A stretch of 64,000 bases of DNA from Tricholoma matsutake (Eukaryota > Basidiomycota > Agaricomycetes > Agaricales > Tricholomataceae), in the NCBI GenBank assembly GCA_026075535.2, contig AP026547.1, positions 4,836,001 through 4,900,000 on the forward strand, read 5' to 3'. The position numbers and the translations under genes were made by a program. The notes beneath the pieces were generated by a model. It did no database searches and was not told the origin of the DNA. It was given only the letters and a program-made list of their open reading frames with translations. Positions 55,623 through 64,000 of the stretch are shown one piece after another. Every line of letters starts with the position of its first letter. Positions within the stretch are counted from its first letter, which is position 1.

Positions 55623-58600
55623 ATGACACACACCTGCTCTCGCCCATGTCTATTTTCATCTACTGCCCAAGCAGGTCTCACCAGGCATCAGACCCACTGT
55701 CCAATTTATAGAACTGCTCAATCCCTTCGGATGGAACTGAGGAGGGTAAGCAAAATTCACAAAGAGCCAACAGAACTTGGATTTTGCAAGGAGAGGATGG
55801 ATGTAAGTCTATACAAACATCTAGTGATCACAATGAATACTATGTTGACTTTTCCTTTTCACAGAATCGTGCGCTGTCAACTTGCAATGTCAATGCTGAA
55901 ACCCTCCAAAATGCCGAAGGTCACCCTAGTAGTGTCACAAATGGATTCCACCCAATCTTCCCTATCAGTTTGAGCCTGACACCCCCAATTTCACCCTCAC
56001 TCTCTTTTCGACCAACACTCACACAAACTGGGCGGCCCCAGTGGAGATATCGCTGTCCAAAACGCTTTGAGGACAACCAGCCTGCTGTACCCATCCCTAT
56101 TGAACAACTTGCTCCTCCAACAAAGCCTTTTATTTGTCAAGTAATTCTGCATGTGCAAGACTTCATGCGTACAGCTGCTAATAGTTTTGGACTTTTGCGT
56201 GAATATAACCACCGCCCATCATATGATCCTGATGAGCATGTTGTTCCAGAGGACTTGGTCAATTTCAAGACAGGCCTCCCTCCACTTCTCTGGAGACAAG
56301 GGACCTACCTGACACTGCACACCCCCCTCCCCCTTGGCCACTTCAGAATATGTTGAAATTTCTACTCATGAACAGGGCAAACTCAGGTAGCGCTCTGAAA
56401 ACTGAGGCTGAGGTTACCCGCCATGGGAGGGAGGTATTGTCTTCCTCAGATTTCAAGCTGGAATACCTAGGGTCATTCAATGCCCACCGAGAGAATCAGC
56501 GGATGGATGCAGCTTTTTCTCCTGTAGCACCAGGCAACACCCCATTTTCAGGTGATGGTTGGTGCGAGGTCAAGGTGGATATAGAAGTGCCAGTGGCCTC
56601 TAGGGCCAAGCCATTGCCACCGAGTCGGACATTCACAATCCCTGGATTTCACTTCCGCCCTTTAATGGAAGTAATCAAGGCAACTTGGAGTGAGGATATT
56701 GTGAAACACTTTCACCTATCCCCTTTCAAGCAAATATACGTCAACCCAGAAACGAAGGCCGAGACTCGCATATTTGACAAAGCTTTCACAAGTGATGTCT
56801 GGATAGAAGCACATGACACACTTCAGAAGCAACGCAATGAGCCAGGGTGCAAGTTGGAGAAGGTAATTGCAGGACTCATGTTCTGGTCCGATACAACACA
56901 TCTTGCGAGCTTCGGCAATGCTGAGGTATGGCCAATATATATGTATTTTGCAAATCTATCCAAGTATGTCCGGGCTCAACCAAACTCGGGCACCTGCCAC
57001 CATGTGGCCTATATACCTTCAGTATGTCCATGGAGCCTCTCCATTTGCCATTGCTTATATTTTGCTATTCAAAGGTTCCCGACAACATTGATGAATTTTT
57101 CATGGATTTTGCATACACACGAAGTCGGAGATCGGCCCTCAAAATGCACTGCCATCATGAACTGGTGCATGAAATCTGGTGTCTTCTGCTGGATGACAAC
57201 TTTTTACATGCGTACCAGCATGGAATTGTCTTAACATGCGCAGATGGCATACAATGACGCATTTACCCTCATATTTTCCCATACTCTACTGATTTTCCTG
57301 TGAAAAGTAAGTTGCACTACAATGCTACTCCACTTCTATACTACTGATTAAATCACAATAGAGTGCGATTAGGTACCACACACAATAAAGGTGATCGTAT
57401 ATGCCCATGGTGTACAGTTCCCACAGCCGAGTTCAACTGATTAGGGCATCAGTGTGATAAAAAAGGGCGCGTTGCTCTGTTACGCTCATACCTTTCAAAT
57501 TTGGTAAACAGGGCTCGAACCCTTATCTATTCCTCTGGGTATCTTGTGAACTCTGCAGTAGTTGAGTGCATACTGAAACCAATGACATTAGTTCCAACCA
57601 TGGTACGTGCTACATACAAATCCTATTTTTACATAAATAAAGTGCTAATCTGTTATTTAGAATGCTTTTGCAGAGAAGTTAGGACCATTAGGCTTTGACC
57701 CATACCCCATGCTCGTTGTTGATTTGATGCATGAATTTGAGCTAGGTGTCTGGAAAGCTACATTTATACACATCATTTGGGTGCTACATGCCACTGTAAA
57801 AGATGGCAGTGCAGTAGTAGAATTGAATCGAAGGTAATTTTGCCATTTTGTAATGTATTTTTCAGTTAACATCTCAAGTAGATTCCATCAAATACCCACA
57901 TTTGGGTTGGATACCATTCGACGTTTCTCGAACAATGTCTCCCAGATGAAACAACTCGCTGCAAGGGATTTTGAAGACTTGCTACAGGTAGCGTGCCATG
58001 AAGCATTAAGTGATCTTGTAAAAAGCTGACCCACTTGAAACTGTAGAACATGATACCTTCGGCAGAAGGCTTACTTCCTGAGCCTTATAACCGCAAACTT
58101 ATGACATTACTTTTCCATTTGGCTGAGTGGCATGCCCTTGCCAAGCTTAGGATGCACACCGAGCATACATTAAATCAGCTGGACCAGGCCATAGTCGCAA
58201 TTGGGCACGAGTTACGATCTTTCGAGGTATGGGCTGAGGAATTTAAACCTGTTGAGCTACCAAGAGAGGCAGAGGCCTGCGATTGTCACAAACATAAAAG
58301 GGCATCCAAGAAAGCATCATCAAGTGGCAGTTCAGGTCATTCAGCTCCTCAGGTTGTGGAAGAGACCACACTACCAGGGCCGGAGCCAGCCGCCAAGTCA
58401 AACATCAAGCCAAAAGCAAAACTGTTTAGCTTATTCACCTATAAGCTACATGCATTGGGAGACTATGTGCGAACAATACGGTTGTTCGGCACGACAGATT
58501 CGTATTCAACTCAGATTGTAAGGCCTCACGATCATTCTGTGGCATTTCTAACATTATATTTGTACAGGGCGAACTTGCACACCGCCTGGTCAAACGCGGC

Positions 58601-59930
58601 TATCAGCGGACCAATAAGAAGGATGCAGTACATCAAATTGCAAAGCATGAACGGCGCCACATGTGGCTACGTCGTGCAAAAGAAGCTGCTGCTTCTCCTC
58701 GAAGACGACATGCTCACCATGTTGCTTTTTTGGAGAGTGACCCACTTCCATTCACTGGGTCCGACCTACACCACCACATGAGTGACTCTAAGAATTTCTC
58801 ACACCATCTGTTGAGCTTTGTTCATCAGCCACCGAACGACCCTGCTAAGAAGGTGCATCCCTCCTTCCCCTGCATACATAAGCCTAATCTGCACTGTCCA
58901 GCAATTTATACCGAGGCTCAAGGATCATCTTCTTTCCCATCTTCTAGGTCAGGACTTCGACGGTGATGAGGTTCAGTATACCAACAAAGATCGTGGCACA
59001 GTCAGGATTATTGAGGACCGTATCTATTCAGCAAAGGTTCTTCGTGTCAACTATACCACATACGACATCCAGCGTGATCAAGATTCGATGAACCCACGCA
59101 ATCATTGTGACGTCATGGTCCTTTCAATGGAGACAGGTCCAGATGCTCACCCATACTGGTATGCTCGAGTTCTTGGTGTCTTTCATGCCAAAGTAATGCA
59201 CAGTGGGCCAAAATCTCGGAACCGCTCAGTCCAGTACATGGAGTTTCTTTGGGTTCGATGGTATGGCATCCAACCAGGTTATCATTGGGGTCTCAAGGGT
59301 GCGAGATTGCCAAAGATAGGGTTCATACCTGACACCGATGATGGTGCTTTTGGATTCATAGATCCCTCCCTTGTCATTAGAGGGTGCCATCTTGTACCAT
59401 GTTTTGCCAGTGGCCGCACATCAGCGTTGTTACAAACCTCAACCCTCACTGCCGCACGCCGACCAGATGAGGTAGATGATTGGGCAAATTTCTATGTAAT
59501 GATGTAAGTCCCCATCCAGTACTTATGTCATAATAGACTAACACTAGTTAGCTTCGTGGATAGGGATATGTTTATGAGATATCTTGGTGGAGGAATTGGC
59601 CACTCCGCAACTCACATACGGATCCATGACAACAATGCAATGGATGTTGATCAAGAGAAGGACATCAAAGAGGAAGCCGAGCCCCTTGAGGACGAATGCT
59701 TGTTGGAGAATTTACATCAAATAGCAAGCACCTTTATAGAAGGGGAGAGGGATGATGACTGGGATGAAGTAGAGGAACTGGTAGATTGTGATAGTGATGA
59801 AGCGGATGATGAAGGGGGAGGAACAGACGATGACACTCAATCTGAAGATGGAGAACCCACCGAAGACAATTTTGGCCCTGAGGATGGAGAGGATGAAGGA
59901 TACATTAATACAGGGTATGGCTCACTATGA
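55623..59930 (+). pseudogene. Plavaka-like transposase, nearly complete, about nine introns
   Basis: Starts MTHTCSRPCLFSSTAQAGLT, a C2H2-like zinc finger. The gene model has introns at 55803-55864, 57022-57074, 57307-57363, 57603-57660, 57834-57881, 57988-58046, 58518-58567, 58853-58901 and 59504-59551; another is possible within 55745-55795. Diagnostic stretches: FTIPGFHFRPLMEVIKATWS, GLMFWSDTTHLASFGNAEVW, LLLDDNFLHAYQHGIVLTCA, a CPWC finger, VVDLMHEFELGVWKA, KLKLF-like AKLFSLFTYKLHALGDYVRT, HPYWYARVLGVFHAKV, FLWVRWYG and FVDRDMFMRYLGGGIGH, then a very acidic tail. It matches remembered Plavaka/CACTA-like transposases of basidiomycetes. Damage is light: TGA at 57255-57257 (GIQ*RIY), a TGA near 57438 and an unresolved one-base shift in a C-rich run near 56320. 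Role: cut-and-paste transposase. Confidence 0.8.
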
Positions 59931-60598
59931 AAGGGGTCATTTGGGCCTGCGGTAAGTTTTTTCTCTTCTATTCTTGTTCTGACTAATTAACTAATTACTT
60001 TACTTTACTTTTTAGGTTCTAAACTACTGGTAACTAGGGGCGCCAACACCAGACAGCCCACGCCCAACCCCGACCATGCAAACCCCTCCTCCCCATTGTG
60101 AGGCTCTCGATAACAGACAGGAGTCAGCAGATGGGTGGCGGGAGACCCGTGGAGGGGAATTCTTGCAAGTTACGCACCAATGAAATCACCGATGACGATG
60201 ACAACAGGCGTTCAACATCGACGACGGCCAGGTGGAGAAGACAACAACAACGGGAGGAGACGAGGACGACAACTGGGAGAAGACGGCAACGGGAGGGACA
60301 ACGACAAACGAGGGGGGAGCGGGCACCAGCGACAACAACAACGACAGGATGATGACAACGAATGGGACCAGGAGAAGACAATGCAGAAGATGACAGCGAT
60401 GACAAGGGGGGATGGCAACGGTGACGGCAAGCAGCACCCGCCCCGCCCCTGCGAGCAGTGATGGGCGGTAACGACCACGAGAAGAGGGAGGGAGGTGGCA
60501 CCACCACAACGCTAGGGGGTCGATGTCGCTGATTTCGGGCGACAGAAATTTATTTTTGAAATATTGTAAATTATGTACTAATAAATAACTTGAACATT
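59931..60598. other. downstream spacer with GAC/AAC-rich low-complexity block
   Basis: 59945-60015 has an intron-like GTAAGT...TTTTTAG that may belong to the transposase 3' untranslated region. 60180-60460 is reiterated GACGACAACAAC on the plus strand with frames open on both strands by composition. No gene called. Confidence 0.5.
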
Positions 60599-61924
60599 AG
60601 GGTGTTTCACAGACCCTCGATATGGACTCAATTCGAGTCCTTAAGTTGAGGCCTCGAGTCCGAGGGTGCAAATCGCCCTCGACCCCACGACTTGCAGCCT
60701 CAACTTCATCCCTAATTTCGTCCCTCGATCCCTTCCCTCACTACACTAACATTTCCATATGAGGCAACACTTTCCCATTAGACAGTTCCAAACAAACAAC
60801 AAACATTTTCCCACCGTCTCAACGTTCAATAACGTTCAATGTTCCACGTTCAACCACCGTACGACATTTCCGCATCCCTCCCATAAGACCTCACCCCCTC
60901 CGTAAATGCGACCTCGACCACCACCATAGCCTCCAGACCCTAAGTAAGTGTTTTATGTAATATTTTTCTTACTGACAAGTTTCTATGTACAACGACAACG
61001 CACGCGGCCCGTACACCCTCCTCCCCATTCAATGGGATGTGAGGGGTTCGTTTTTGTCTAGCACGACCCCATGCAGGTGCCATGAGTGGGTAACCACGAG
61101 GTAAGCACCCGCTACCCCCATATTTCCGCCTACTAACTACCTCAACGTAGGTAAGGGATCCAACACCCGCCAGCACCGCTGCGAGCAACTGCTCGCAGGG
61201 TGGATCGTTGGTAGACGACGGGACTGAGAGACGACAGGGACTGAGATCACGCGATGAACAACAACAAGAAGGGAAGGACAGGACGACGACGATGACGACG
61301 GCCAACCGCTGCTGCGAGCAACTGCTCGCAGGGTGGACGGAGTGTGCGAGGCCAGACAACAACGACAAAATGAGGACGAGGACAGGACGATGAGATACCA
61401 CCACCGCTGCCGCACCAGCAACCACAACCGCAACCGCCGCCACGAGCGACTGCTTGCGGGGTTGACACGCGGGAGGAACGACGACAACAACGGCACAGAA
61501 CGACAAGATGGGGCAGGCATCAACGCAGACAGGACGACTCAGCACCCCCCGCCTCGCGATAACCACAACGGCGAGGAGACGACAAGGTAGGATGACGGCC
61601 ACCCCAACCGCCGCCCCGAGCAACGAGGACAGAGATGACAAGAGTGATAGGGTTTTTTTAATGTATTCATTGACTCGAGTGTGCATATGTACATGCCAAG
61701 TATGTACTCTAAATATGTAATCTACTCAGCAGTACAGAGTTCTACGAGTCCTTGAACTTAGTCTCTGAGATGAAGCTAAGTAATACACCCTTGAAAAATT
61801 GGTGAGCGAGGAGGGAGGGGAGTCTGAGGATTATTTGTTTTGATGTCCTTTTATATGAATCCTCAAATCGGGGTTAAGTTCGAAGGCAAATTGAGGGTCA
61901 TATCGGAGGTGTGTGAAACACCCT
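60599..61924. mobile_element. TIR-bounded non-autonomous DNA element, PIF/Harbinger-like ends
   Basis: Perfect 13-bp terminal inverted repeats AGGGTGTTTCACA (60599-60611 and 61912-61924), with weaker inverted similarity extending further in (CCTCGATATGG against CTCCGATATGA). Flanked by ATT on both sides (60596-60598 and 61925-61927), a 3-bp target duplication. The interior is low-complexity: GACGACAACGAC-type DNA and two copies of GCGAGCAACTGCTCGC (61181-61196 and 61314-61329). No transposase, so it is non-autonomous; superfamily from ends and duplication length only. Confidence 0.65.
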
Positions 61925-61980
61925 ATTAATGTCTTGGACTCGTTCAAGCCAGGCCCAGCATGGCCCAACCCGAACAAGTG

Positions 61981-62430
61981 TCCACATTATAATGGTCATG
62001 TAATTCTACACCGGCATTCCCAAATACCATCTAGAAAAGCTTAATCATCCAATCCCATTGAAATGAGACTCAATTAATGAGGAGGTGTACAAGGTTGATG
62101 AAGATGTTGTGTAAAACTGAAAGCACTTGCCATTGTGACGACCACATTCTAATCTTCACATAATTTTACAAAGGTATTCTCAAATATTATATTGAAGTTT
62201 CAATCATCCAATCCCTTTGAAATAAGACTCGATTAACGACGGGGGTGTACAAAATCTCTATATGGTTGACAACAGTATCTCAAAGCACTTGCCTTCATGT
62301 GCTCAGATTACAATGGCCATGTATTTCTACAAACAGGTTTCCGTGATATTATCTCGAAGTTTGAATCATCCAACCCCTTGAAACGAGACTCGATTAACGA
62401 CAACAATATTCAAAATCACTTAAGCATGAC
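61981..62430. repeat. 159-bp tandem repeat, about 2.8 diverged copies
   Basis: Units begin near 61981, 62140 and 62299 with AATGG/TAATC..CATGTA. They contain AATCATCCAATCCC, GAGACTCGATTAACGA and AAAGCACTTGCC; divergence between units is about 20 percent by eye. Confidence 0.8.
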
Positions 62431-62956
62431 AATAGTGCTGCATTCCACTTCATTGGCATCCAACACTCACCGATCCTGGATAATGATGACAAATAGCAGA
62501 TGACAAAACCAAAGCAATCCTGATGTCCTCATACCATCACCATCGCGGCAACGCGATTCTGAGTTTTCCTCCTGCACTTCTTGTGGCGTCAAGAGCATAT
62601 TCTTCTCTCGTTTCCTACACGTAGTCATAATATGATCAGTCGTTTGTTGCGACATGCAGCCAACTTGAAGTTAACTGACTTTGCCACAATGTTCTCTGAT
62701 AATTAATATTGCATTTAGGGTGTCAGGCTTGGGGGTTGCATTCGTCCTGCTTATCCTTTGGCTGCCAGCAGCAGTGGGCTCTGGGACAAGGATGTCACTT
62801 TAGCCTGAGTTTACATGAGCTAGATGCTAATCTAATCAAACAAGACGTGATCGTATACTCAAAAGGATATCTTACAGGGTTGTGGTTTACTGAATTTATT
62901 ACGCGACTTATCATACTCGATAGACACTGCCTATTTCAAAGTAGTTCCTAGGCCGA
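62431..62956. other. spacer before the acyl-CoA dehydrogenase
   Basis: No gene established. A minus-strand ORF at 62467-62655 (MSQQTTDHIMTTCRKREKNM) has ordinary CpG content, unlike the transposon genes, and could be an exon, but nothing else supports it. The transposon-rich block ends here. Confidence 0.35.
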
Positions 62957-64000
62957 CTATAGACGAGCATCTTTCGGCATTTTTCGCAGAGCCTGGCGCA
63001 CTCCCAGGTCTCCAAGAACGTCCTCCGCTAGAAAGTCCAGTCATCAACTTCTGGCGCCGAGAGCTAGAAAAAAAACGAACCTCCGCCTAGAACGCTATAT
63101 ACATATTGTCAGCAATGAAATAAAGCAAGTGAAAGCAAACTTACGCGTCAAATGGAACTGTCCGATGGTACTGAAACGAATAGTGTAAGTTACACAAACC
63201 TTTAGCTTGGATATAACCGAAACAAACATGTTCGATAAATCGGCCCATTCCTGATGAGTGGTCGATCAGCTTTAGGAGCTCAAAGTTGCTGTTTGAACGT
63301 ACCTGTTTTTGTGATACCACGCCCACCGAAAATCTGAGATAATGTGTTATGAAAATCAATTGGAAAACAGTAACGAAAGCCAAACCTGAACCGCATCTTT
63401 AGCCGTCTCTTGAGCCGTCTCTGTGCAGTATTTCTTGACGAAAGCAATAGGGCTAGATGCCATTGAGATTAACTGCATTTTCAGCAGCAGAACAATTGAT
63501 GTACCCAGCCAAATGTATCGCTTGCTGCCTGTAGTTCATGTGAATCATTTGGTAGGTTATGTTTTCGATCCAGTTCTGTGCGCTTTCAACCCGCGAGATC
63601 ATTGCAGCAAGTTTGGCGCGGATCACGGCCTGCGAGTTCAGAGGTTTCCCAAACACTTGTCTCTGGGTAGCCCACCTTGATACCGAATCAGTTCCACGAA
63701 ACTCAATACTGTACACTGGGGAACTAACTTCAGGCATTCCTCAACGATATATCTTTGGGCCCCAATACTGCCGCACGCCATGCCCCAACTGAAAGGGATT
63801 CACTGCGAGGAAAATTCGGGATAATGCGTGGAGACGTACCGTTCGTGGTTAAAATTGCTCAGTATAACTTGCAGTCCTCCATTATCGTCGCCAAGCGTGT
63901 TTTCGTACGGAACATGCACGTTTTCAAAAGTAACGTATCCAGTACCAGCGGTGGTCGAATAAGACGTCTTGATCTGTTTCGTTTCGACACCTGGGCCACG
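62957..64000 (-). CDS. acyl-CoA dehydrogenase, C-terminal part (5' end outside window)
   Basis: Nine exons on the minus strand: 64000-63840, 63788-63729, 63675-63505, 63452-63386, 63333-63303, 63250-63228, 63170-63145, 63094-63081 and 63027-62957, giving 207 codons plus TAG with all introns GT..AG (50-57 bp). Family signatures are a beta-domain end (TGYVTFENVHVPYENTLG), VILSNFNHERW at the start of the C-terminal helical domain, ACGSIGAQRYIVEECLKWAT, QRQVFGKPLNSQAVIRAKLA, the IFGGRGITKTGMGRFIEHYH flavin/dimer motif and an end DLGVRQALRKMP. It catalyses FAD-dependent alpha,beta-dehydrogenation of acyl-CoA in fatty-acid or branched-chain breakdown; substrate class unresolved. Exons of 31, 23, 26 and 14 bp are unusually small. 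The frame is intact and CpG sites are plentiful, in contrast to the neighbouring mobile DNA. Confidence 0.93.

Noticed and set aside
57501..57530. tRNA-like GGCTCGAACCC sequence
   Set aside because: It lies in a transposase exon and no cloverleaf arms surround it. No tRNA or rRNA gene was recognised anywhere in the window.
60124..61686. Long minus-strand ORFs (up to 248 codons)
   Set aside because: Composition-driven frames in GAC-rich DNA inside and beside a TIR-bounded element; hydrophobic low-complexity translations only.

Overview
The window looks like nuclear DNA of a filamentous basidiomycete, most likely an agaricomycete mushroom-forming fungus; order and species are not resolved. The evidence is spliceosomal introns of about 45-60 bp with GT..AG ends, Ty3/gypsy elements with chromodomain integrases, Plavaka-like transposases, and no bacterial gene organisation. 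About two thirds is recognisable mobile DNA. The only clearly intact housekeeping gene is the 3' end of an acyl-CoA dehydrogenase at the right edge (62957-64000, minus).

Layout. 1-8372: gypsy copy A (minus), inserted into a decayed Plavaka-like transposase (8373-10255), next to the gag-protease of a second gypsy family (10338-11894). 13074-17080: a gag-only LTR element E, followed tail-to-tail by an inverted LTR of the same family (17119-18019). 18420-39267: a nest. A pogo-like DNA transposon received gypsy element C (20229-38980) just upstream of its transposase start. C in turn received a small LTR element D (21747-24196), a 281-bp foldback element (25182-25462) and a 10,259-bp gypsy copy B (26938-37196, same family as A) with an exact 5-bp target duplication. 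39268-43036: AT-rich spacer, low-complexity DNA and a 119-bp tandem repeat.

43037-59930 is a second kind of accessory region. Broken genes on the minus strand (43-50.5 kb) include a 2-oxoglutarate/Fe(II) dioxygenase-like gene. Genes on the plus strand (51.9-59.9 kb) are an H3-tail-like/PHD-like zinc finger gene, a cysteine-cluster gene and an almost complete Plavaka-like transposase with about nine introns. The two sets diverge around a minisatellite at 51.1-51.7 kb. 59931-62430 holds GAC-rich low-complexity DNA, a TIR-bounded element and a 159-bp tandem repeat.

One theme links the region: mutation is dominated by CpG to TpG/CpA transitions. All differences between the two LTRs of B, and between the two LTRs of C, fit ancestral CpG sites. 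Most in-frame stops are TGA where a sister copy has CGA or CAA. This implies heavy cytosine methylation or a RIP-like process, and makes the dioxygenase and the H3-tail/PHD gene the most interesting loci. Calls rest on reading the sequence and on remembered family features; no database search was possible.
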